Below, piece after piece: positions 48,280 through 53,609 of a stretch of DNA of 53,609 bases. Each line of letters starts with the position of its first letter. Within the stretch, counting starts at the first letter, position 1. Origin of the DNA: Paludibacteraceae bacterium (GTDB lineage Bacteria > Bacteroidota > Bacteroidia > Bacteroidales > Paludibacteraceae); assembly GCA_017546705.1 (NCBI GenBank), contig JAFYSB010000009.1, forward strand, positions 1 through 53,609. The letters are read 5' to 3'. The position numbers and the translations under genes were made by a program. Below the pieces are notes generated by a model that did not search any database, was not told the origin of the DNA, and was given only the letters and a program-made list of their open reading frames with translations.

Positions 48280-49980
48280 TTATTTTAAAGGTTTGATAAT
48301 AGCTACTTTCTTTTGATAATAAGGGAAGGATATTTTTCCGTTTTTTACTGTAGCAGTCTGATTGGTGTATAATTCGATCAGTTGTGTACTATCTTGCCAA
48401 AGTCCTTGCACGGAGATTGGTTTCCATTCACTGGGTTCTAGGCGGATGAGCAGTGTGTCGCTATCGTTATAGCGGATACAAGTATGTGCATCGATTGTTC
48501 GTTGCAAGCCACCGCCAATCACGGAGTTAGCGCGTCTAATCTGACCTAGTTTTTGAAAATGCAACCATAGCTCGTGATTTAGATTATCCCAATCCATATC
48601 TGAACGAAAGGCTTGGTCGCTATCTACATTATATTGTGCATCGCTGAGCGTACGTCCCGTTTCGTCGCCGTAGAAGATTTGCACTACACCAGGTGCAAGT
48701 AAGAAGGTAGTAGCACAATCTATCATGTTGTCCATATCTGCATCGCGATGATAGGAGTTGTTGAGATAGCTAAAGGGGTGCCAATTCGTATAGCGTGCTA
48801 CACTATCTGCATATGCTTGCCATGTATAAACAATGCCATCTAAATCGCCCCGCTTGGGGAAATAGAAGTTGACCATGCTGGAGAATCCTGCTTTGGCATA
48901 ATCGGCTTTGTAGTCGATGTCGGCACAATCAAAGTCGCCAGTCATATAAAAGTCATCTGTCCAGGCAGAAGCCATATCATTGGGATGCTCTGAGCGCCAT
49001 TTGCGTAATGCCTCATTGCAAGCAATATGTAGTTGTTGCCAATTTTCGAGGTGCACGTTTTCTACAATATCGCAACGAAAACCATCTATACCAAATTCTT
49101 CTACCCAAGCGGCTATCCATGCAATCAGGTATTGAGTAGGAGTCCACGAGTGGTCTTTGCGCAAGGCGCGAGAAGATGGATTCACCCAAGCATCATTCTT
49201 CTTGCCCTCTGCCTTCCACTTACGTTTGAGGAATAGAGGGATCTTGACTGTTTCATTGCTCTCGTCTTTAAAATCTGGCATACCAAACACAGTGGCAGTC
49301 AATGGGTTGCCTTCATCCCATCCTTCGTCTGGCATCCGCACCCAAGTGCGGTCGTACCAGCCTTTCCATTGGTGTCTATTGGCAAAAAACTGATCATAAC
49401 TCCAAGTTCGGATATGTTGCGCGGCTTGCTCCTCTGTTATATCAGTGGGTGCAAAGCCATACTGCACAGCATCGAGCAATGTGGGGTAGCCAGGGTTATT
49501 CAAGTTGGCACCTAACATCACTCGGATTCCTTGTGCATGTAGGGTGTCCACCAATGCGCGGAACTCTTCAATGGTGCCATAGTTCTTGTCAATCTGAGTA
49601 TAATCCAATGGGTAATATCCGTGATATCCATAGTGTGGAAAATCGTTGATCGAACCACTACCTGTCATCCAACCATGTATTTGCTCATAGACGTCTGTCA
49701 TCCAAACAACATCTACGCCCAATTGGGTAAAATACCCTTCTTTGGCTTTTTGCAGCATACCCTTGAAGTCGCCTCCGTGGAAGGTGGCTGCATTCAGTTG
49801 CTCTGTACCATAATCAACGATACGTCCGTAATTGACATCATTGGTGGTGTCACCATTGCAAAATCGGTCGGTAATGACGAAATATATAGTAGCACTCTTC
49901 CAACTAAAATTGGCGGTGGTATTAGCCAACATATTATTGATTGTGAGGCATGTAATTGCCAATAGAATAAGTCTTCTCAT
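48280..49980 (-). CDS. GH13 alpha-amylase-like protein with degraded active site
   Basis: A 566-residue exported protein (signal about 1-20) of the GH13 family, resembling periplasmic MalS-type amylases (TFHGGDFKGM, HYGYHGYYPLDY). Active-site regions are altered. Region I reads LGANLNN (156-162) instead of D-V-V-x-N-H, so Asp is Gly157 and His is Asn162. Region II keeps the nucleophile (GFRCD, Asp304). Region III reads MTGDF, so the acid Glu is Asp349. Region IV reads YLNNSYHRD instead of a contiguous HD. Activity on starch is therefore doubtful; it may bind sugar as a sensor. A membrane-anchored regulator gene lies 35 bp upstream on the same strand. Confidence 0.85.
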   Translation of the reverse strand: MRRLILLAITCLTINNMLANTTANFSWKSATIYFVITDRFCNGDTTNDVNYGRIVDYGTEQLNAATFHGGDFKGMLQKAKEGYFTQLGVDVVWMTDVYEQIHGWMTGSGSINDFPHYGYHGYYPLDYTQIDKNYGTIEEFRALVDTLHAQGIRVMLGANLNNPGYPTLLDAVQYGFAPTDITEEQAAQHIRTWSYDQFFANRHQWKGWYDRTWVRMPDEGWDEGNPLTATVFGMPDFKDESNETVKIPLFLKRKWKAEGKKNDAWVNPSSRALRKDHSWTPTQYLIAWIAAWVEEFGIDGFRCDIVENVHLENWQQLHIACNEALRKWRSEHPNDMASAWTDDFYMTGDFDCADIDYKADYAKAGFSSMVNFYFPKRGDLDGIVYTWQAYADSVARYTNWHPFSYLNNSYHRDADMDNMIDCATTFLLAPGVVQIFYGDETGRTLSDAQYNVDSDQAFRSDMDWDNLNHELWLHFQKLGQIRRANSVIGGGLQRTIDAHTCIRYNDSDTLLIRLEPSEWKPISVQGLWQDSTQLIELYTNQTATVKNGKISFPYYQKKVAIIKPLK

Positions 49981-50015
49981 GGTTGTTTTATTATTTGTAT
50001 AACTTCTTATATTTG

Positions 50016-50567
50016 TTAATATTTGTTGTATAAATATGCAATAATGTCTTTTTGCAAGTATTGGTACAAGTCGGCAGATGACACGCCTAATTTCTGCGCA
50101 ATACGTTGCTTGTAATTGCGGATGCTCTTTTCGGAATAGCAGATATGTTGTGCAATCTCATCCAATGTGAGGTGAGGGTACACAAGGAGGTAGGTGCAAA
50201 ACTGCACTTCTCGTTCTGCTAATTGTGTGCGCTTTTCAAACGCTGCAATCCAACCATTGAGAAGATAATCAATATCTTGTAGCATTTGGTGATAGTTTGT
50301 CCAGTTTTTCGCAGGAGTAAGGTAGTGTGTACGGATATTAGCTAAACGTTTATCTAAATCGTATAGGTGTTGTTGGTTTAATAGCGCTGTTTCTTGTTCT
50401 GCCATACGTTGCGATAGTTCGTCAATCTTTTGATGGGCTGCTTGTAAACGAATAGAATGCTGCTTTCGATAGGAGAGAAGCGCAATAACAATAATCACTA
50501 CGCCCAATATCATAATGAGCATATCAACGATTTCTGCTACTGATATGTTTAGCCCTTGCAATGTCAT
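50016..50567 (-). CDS. Membrane-anchored LuxR-type HTH regulator
   Basis: A 183-residue protein. One membrane helix near the start (about 14-31, MLIMILGVVIIVIALLS) is followed by a coiled coil (about 40-80) and a C-terminal helix-turn-helix (about 128-172) with LTLDEIAQHICYSEKSIRNYKQRI (EIAQHICYSEKSIRNYK), which matches LuxR/GerE-type domains. The membrane anchor suggests signal reception at the envelope. I choose ATG 50567. The -7 box CAAAGGTA is at 50576-50583, so the transcript would start only a few nt before the ATG. It probably leads an operon with the GH13-like gene and PH-like paralogue A. Confidence 0.82.
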   Translation of the reverse strand: MTLQGLNISVAEIVDMLIMILGVVIIVIALLSYRKQHSIRLQAAHQKIDELSQRMAEQETALLNQQHLYDLDKRLANIRTHYLTPAKNWTNYHQMLQDIDYLLNGWIAAFEKRTQLAEREVQFCTYLLVYPHLTLDEIAQHICYSEKSIRNYKQRIAQKLGVSSADLYQYLQKDIIAYLYNKY

Positions 50568-50575
50568 TTCGTTTG

Positions 50576-50607
50576 CAAAGGTAGTGCTTTTTTTGCGAAT
50601 ATGCAAG
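50576..50607 (-). promoter_or_regulatory. Promoter of the HTH regulator gene, near-leaderless
   Basis: CAAAGGTA at 50576-50583 is TACCTTTG on the minus strand. CAAG at 50604-50607 is a one-mismatch -33. The -7 box ends 9 nt before ATG 50567, so little or no leader remains. Confidence 0.65.
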
Positions 50608-50789
50608 CCTTATTTGCATTTGTACACGCGGCAGAGGTGAACGTGCGTGAAAATCAGCGGATTAGGTGGCGGATTGTACACGGGAGAGATAAATGGAATC
50701 GTGTTTTTTTTGAAACATGCAAACTTTTTGGATTGTATTCCGAAAATTCATTCAATAATTTGGATTAGCACAATAAATAAGGACTTTTG

Positions 50790-50910
50790 TGGGCTTCTTG
50801 TGGCCGTCAAATCACTCTCAAGTTGACTGCGGGCTAGGCGACCACTTCGCGACCACTGTATCATATCTATGGGCTAGTTGTGCCTTATCTGTGGCGATTG
50901 TGTGTCAAAT
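50790..50910. repeat. Degenerate 11-bp-period array
   Basis: Eleven-bp units can be read through about 120 bp. The clearest are CTAGGCGACCA next to CTTCGCGACCA (50834-50855) and TGGGCTAGTTG, TGCCTTATCTG, TGGCGATTGTG (50870-50902). The phase slips between the two ends, so this may be two joined arrays. Confidence 0.55.
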
Positions 50911-51054
50911 GTTTATGCCTCTATACATTATAGTAATGCCGTATCTTCGGCATTTTGGTAGTTTTGTGCCGAAAAATCGCTTGCGATTAATCGTTTGAGC
51001 CCATTGGCGAGATAAGAAGATTGGAGAAATTGAAGGTGATTTGGATATATAAAG

Positions 51055-51092
51055 CAAGCGGGAAGTATTGTAAATCAATCACTTCCCGCTTG
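51055..51092 (-). terminator. Inverted repeat after the T9SS-type gene
   Basis: CAAGCGGGAAGT and ACTTCCCGCTTG form a perfect 12-bp stem around a 14-nt loop that can itself pair. It lies 40 bp after the minus-strand stop at 51132. The tail is only weakly T-rich (CTTTATATAT on the minus strand), so it may be a terminator or an mRNA 3'-end stabiliser. Confidence 0.65.
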
Positions 51093-51131
51093 TGGTGTTG
51101 TTAGGAAAAAAGTTCGTGAATAACGAATGGA

Positions 51132-52580
51132 TTATTTCACAATCACTCGTTGTGTGCCTATCGTTTTACCGTTTTGCAGTAAATTTACAACGTTCATACC
51201 CGTAGAAAATTTGGTTGCTCGGATTTGCGTTTGAGTTTGTCCTGCGGAGATTGTTTGACGATCAGTTACCTGTCCAGACATATTTACAACCTCCACATCA
51301 GTCGCTGTTTTAGCTACATTGTCGCCTGATAGTTGGATAGTGATAGTTTGGTTTCTATTCACAAGGTTCGGATAAACACCTACTTTGATTGGAGCACACA
51401 CTTGCTCTACAGACGCTCCTACTGAAGAACGATTGATTTTGTAAATCAACAATGTTTCACTATCATTCATTTCGCCTTGGCAAAGGATATAAAACTCTTC
51501 AGACAATTGAATGACTTGTGCATCTACATAGTCAACCATCTGAAAGCCATTAGGGAAGGTGACTGTTTGAAGAATGGCTCCGTCTTCAGACATGATGTTG
51601 AAACTTTTGTAGAGAGAATATTGGTAAAATGTTTTCTCTTCGGTGTAAGTACCTGATTCGTAATGATCTATCATAGGTCCATTGTAACCGTAATCGTATT
51701 CTTCACTTAACTCATGAGGAAAATATAAGTATTCATACTTATCGTCGCTATTAAACAGAGTTTGCGTGAGGCATACTCCATCGCCTGTTTCCCACATATA
51801 GTCATAAGTATGGTTGGCATCATAATTGGTAAATCCTATAGAATAAGTTTGAGGATGACTGTATTCGCTGCGTTCTACCTCTACCCATTCTCCATATTCA
51901 AATGTTACTTCATCTTCGGCATATACGCTCTCATCAGAATATTCAGGGTAGTAACTATATAAATAACCGTTTTGCCAAAGAATACCGCTCTCTGGATATT
52001 GTTTTCCGTAAGTGTCTACCATAAAGTAGTTTCCTGCATCACTACCATCTGCTTGATAGGCATCCATGTCATATGTAAATAAAATACCACCATCAGGATG
52101 CGATGCAATTGATGTAATGATTAGATTTTCTTGCGTTTCCAAATACGTTTTGACACTGTCTTCTGTCCATAATGTTGGCACATTATAAGTAGACGTGTAT
52201 TCTCCTGTTATTTCATTATAAAAATAAAGTATTTTTAAGGATGTGTAATAATCATACAGAACTACATTCGAAGAAATTAATTCGCCTGGGGTGACTGTAA
52301 CGGCCACTTCTCTTTCTTTTGTAATGTGTATCTCCTTATCACAGGTTGGGGTGATGGTAATTGATTTTACAGGGGTGAAGTCATTACCATAAATGGCAAT
52401 TTGGTCATCTGCAGTACGAATATACACGAGATTACTGCCATCATACGAAAGCTCTTTGGGTACAACACTAAAAGCATTTTCGGTCTTATCATTTACTTGT
52501 AATACCGTTGGTAGGTTAGTTACTTGTGCTGTCAGTGCTACGCTGAACAAAAGGCACGGAATAGTAGATGTTGTTTTCAT
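51132..52580 (-). CDS. Secreted protein of unknown function with T9SS-type sorting domain
   Basis: A 482-residue exported protein with signal MKTTSTIPCLLFSVALTA. The body (about 20-385) is very rich in Tyr, Asp, Glu and Thr, and has a weak repeat of beta segments such as LVYIRTADDQIAIYG that could form a propeller; I recognise no family. The last 80 residues (from YPNLVNRNQTITIQLSG to VNLLQNGKTIGTQRVIVK, short pieces shown) match the type A sorting domain of the type IX secretion system, so the protein should reach the cell surface. No promoter is clear, and an inverted-repeat element lies just upstream (52658-52792). Confidence 0.78.
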   Translation of the reverse strand: MKTTSTIPCLLFSVALTAQVTNLPTVLQVNDKTENAFSVVPKELSYDGSNLVYIRTADDQIAIYGNDFTPVKSITITPTCDKEIHITKEREVAVTVTPGELISSNVVLYDYYTSLKILYFYNEITGEYTSTYNVPTLWTEDSVKTYLETQENLIITSIASHPDGGILFTYDMDAYQADGSDAGNYFMVDTYGKQYPESGILWQNGYLYSYYPEYSDESVYAEDEVTFEYGEWVEVERSEYSHPQTYSIGFTNYDANHTYDYMWETGDGVCLTQTLFNSDDKYEYLYFPHELSEEYDYGYNGPMIDHYESGTYTEEKTFYQYSLYKSFNIMSEDGAILQTVTFPNGFQMVDYVDAQVIQLSEEFYILCQGEMNDSETLLIYKINRSSVGASVEQVCAPIKVGVYPNLVNRNQTITIQLSGDNVAKTATDVEVVNMSGQVTDRQTISAGQTQTQIRATKFSTGMNVVNLLQNGKTIGTQRVIVK

Positions 52581-52901
52581 TGTTATGATATTTAATGGGT
52601 TATGATTAGTCTTCGTATATACATAGAAAAAGCGTGAACTTTCGTTCGCTTCAATCTGATTTTCTGAGGTTCTGGACTACCTTATGTATTCAAATCTACG
52701 CACGGAAAACTCACGCTGATAACGCGAGCGTGCATAAACCGTACTTGAATACATAATGATTTTTCTTGAAAGTGTCCAGTTTTCAGAAAATCAAGTTTGG
52801 GCTTATAACGCTATATTAAATATGTCGGGCAACGGTATCGTTGCGGATTAACTATAAACTATGAGTGATGATTTATAAAGTAATTTTAGGGGGTTAGTAT
52901 T
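52581..52901. other. Spacer holding an inverted-repeat element
   Basis: No gene is seen. The central part is the 135-bp nested inverted repeat at 52658-52792. The rest is AT-rich, with no promoter that I can match. Confidence 0.7.
52658..52792. mobile_element. Miniature inverted-repeat element or structured RNA, 135 bp
   Basis: The ends GATTTTCTGA-GGTT-CTGGAC (52658-52677) and GTCCAG-TTT-TCAGAAAATC (52774-52792) are inverted repeats. A second pair, TTATGTATTCAA (52682-52693) and TTGAATACATAA (52745-52756), lies inside, with a third pair, CACGCT and AGCGTG (52712-52732), at the centre. No transposase is present. It could be a MITE or the DNA of a long hairpin RNA; I cannot tell which. Confidence 0.65.
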
Positions 52902-53581
52902 TTATTTTCTAATAAACTTTACAATGCAATCAATACAAATAGGAGTGTCGGAAACTGCATCGATAAACACATTTGCTGGGTGCATATCTTCTAAATGTAA
53001 TCGCTCTCCGATATAATTTACCCCTCGTCCATCGCCATTATCGCGAAAGCCCTTTTGAGCAACCATTAAATCTATTTCCTGCTTGGTAGCTAATCGTTTG
53101 CAAGTAACATAAGGTTGCGTACAAATAATACGGAACATTCCCTCGAAATCGCGCGTGAAGCCTATCACATTCATTGGCGTTTCCGCAAAGAGTGCATTGT
53201 GCAATACGATAGATTCTAACGCTCTGCCGAGTGTGGCATAGATGGATGTACGGAGTTTAATTACTGAAGTATCGCCATTTTGGTAATATACTTTCGCTTC
53301 TGCTCCTTGGGCAATCATCGGACCATATTCAGCCTCTATATCCTTTTCGGCATTATCGAACCATATACCTCTGGCTTCTGCCCATTGTTGAACTAGTTTC
53401 TCTTGAAGTCCGTCTATCTCCCAATTTCCTGGGCAAGTTTGGCTTGCTGAAGCATTTGCACTTGCTTCAAGGCTTGTTCGCGCGTAGCAGCTGACGATGT
53501 ACGCCCCAATGAGCATCTCACCTGCGCAGCAGAGACCTGCATGCTCCGCTTGATTGAATTGAGTAAGGTTTGTTTTTCCAT
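52902..53581 (-). pseudogene. Polyvalent-protein-type kinase, frameshifted
   Basis: The downstream frame (to stop 52902) carries a kinase-like domain: a nucleotide-loop-like GAEAKVYYQNG, VIKLR (ATP lysine position), FRIICTQPYV (hinge) and HLEDMHPANVFID (catalytic-loop-like, with H-P-A-N). This matches the small kinases found in polyvalent proteins of conjugative elements and phages. The upstream frame starts at ATG 53581 (MEKQTLLNSIKRSMQ) and ends AQEIGR-stop. The two join smoothly (AQEIG-EIDGLQEK) if one more G were present in the GGG at 53420-53422. It is either a one-base loss, a sequencing error, or a -1 slip. The gene is near the window edge, so a mobile element may continue outside. Confidence 0.65.
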
Positions 53582-53609
53582 TGAGTATGTCGTTTGTGAA
53601 ATTATCAAT

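Larger units (their letters stand above)
50568..51131. other. Spacer between the HTH regulator and the T9SS-type gene
   Basis: It holds the regulator promoter (-7 box 50576-50583; a partial TTTGCGAATATGCAAG palindrome at 50592-50607), a degenerate 11-bp array (50790-50910), and a strong inverted repeat (51055-51092). A 69-codon plus-strand frame over 50789-50998 follows the repeats and is not credible. I see nothing else. Confidence 0.7.

Noticed and set aside
50789-50998. 69-codon plus-strand frame
   Set aside because: It follows the 11-bp repeats, with no promoter, no start context and no recognisable domain.

Overview
The window reads as chromosomal DNA of a Bacteroidales-type bacterium (phylum Bacteroidota). 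The evidence is promoters of the TTTG-N19/20-TAnnTTTG type, a Bacteroidota-style dcw (division and cell wall) cluster with mraZ, rsmH, an FtsL-like gene and MurE carrying the meso-DAP motif DNPR, single-chain GlyRS, fused gamma-alpha KorA, NhaD, LptE, DUF3467, and secreted proteins with T9SS-like C-terminal ends. The genus cannot be fixed from sequence alone; a gut or rumen Bacteroidales with starch-related genes is a reasonable guess.

Layout. 1-1.5 kb: tRNA-Leu(CAA), rpsU, yqeY. 1.5-8.7 kb: nhaD and lepA (minus strand), divergent from korAB and a DedA gene (plus strand). 8.7-16.4 kb (minus strand): secreted endonuclease, murC, ftsQ, ftsA, ftsZ, comF, which is one half of a split dcw cluster. 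16.9-24.3 kb: glyS, a large multimodular secreted alpha-amylase, trmO, tRNA-Phe, trxB. 24.5-33.7 kb (plus strand): mraZ, rsmH, ftsL, ftsI, murE, mraY, murD, ftsW, the other half; murG is not in the window. 33.7-36.7 kb (minus strand): ssb, ABC ATPase, ruvB, HAD phosphatase. 37.3-39 kb: sigma-54-type activator and lptE. 39-43.3 kb (minus strand): FecCD permease, nucleoside phosphorylase, DUF3467, glycosyltransferase, and an SGNH-fold protein without its catalytic residues. 43.4-44.4 kb: aroC. 44.5-53.6 kb is accessory: two lipoproteins, duplicated small membrane (PH-like) proteins, an alpha/beta hydrolase, a GH13 protein with a damaged active site, a membrane-anchored LuxR-type regulator, a secreted T9SS-type protein, a miniature inverted-repeat element, and a frameshifted polyvalent-protein-type kinase.

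The housekeeping genes are ordinary. The striking part is the DNA between and inside them. Spacers are built from short-period tandem arrays (7, 9 and 11 bp). Two arrays of five TACGTA palindromes at exactly 11-bp pitch lie upstream of the two tRNA genes, whose promoters are identical over about 40 bp. Small GC-rich hairpins sit 28-36 nt upstream of four gene starts. C-rich palindromes and 7-bp-repeat tracts are inserted in frame inside conserved genes (korB, rsmH twice, aroC twice, the ABC ATPase twice, murC, and the HAD phosphatase twice). A palindrome supplies the -33 elements of both divergent promoters at three loci. A 3' fragment of aroC next to a paralogous gene records a past segmental duplication.
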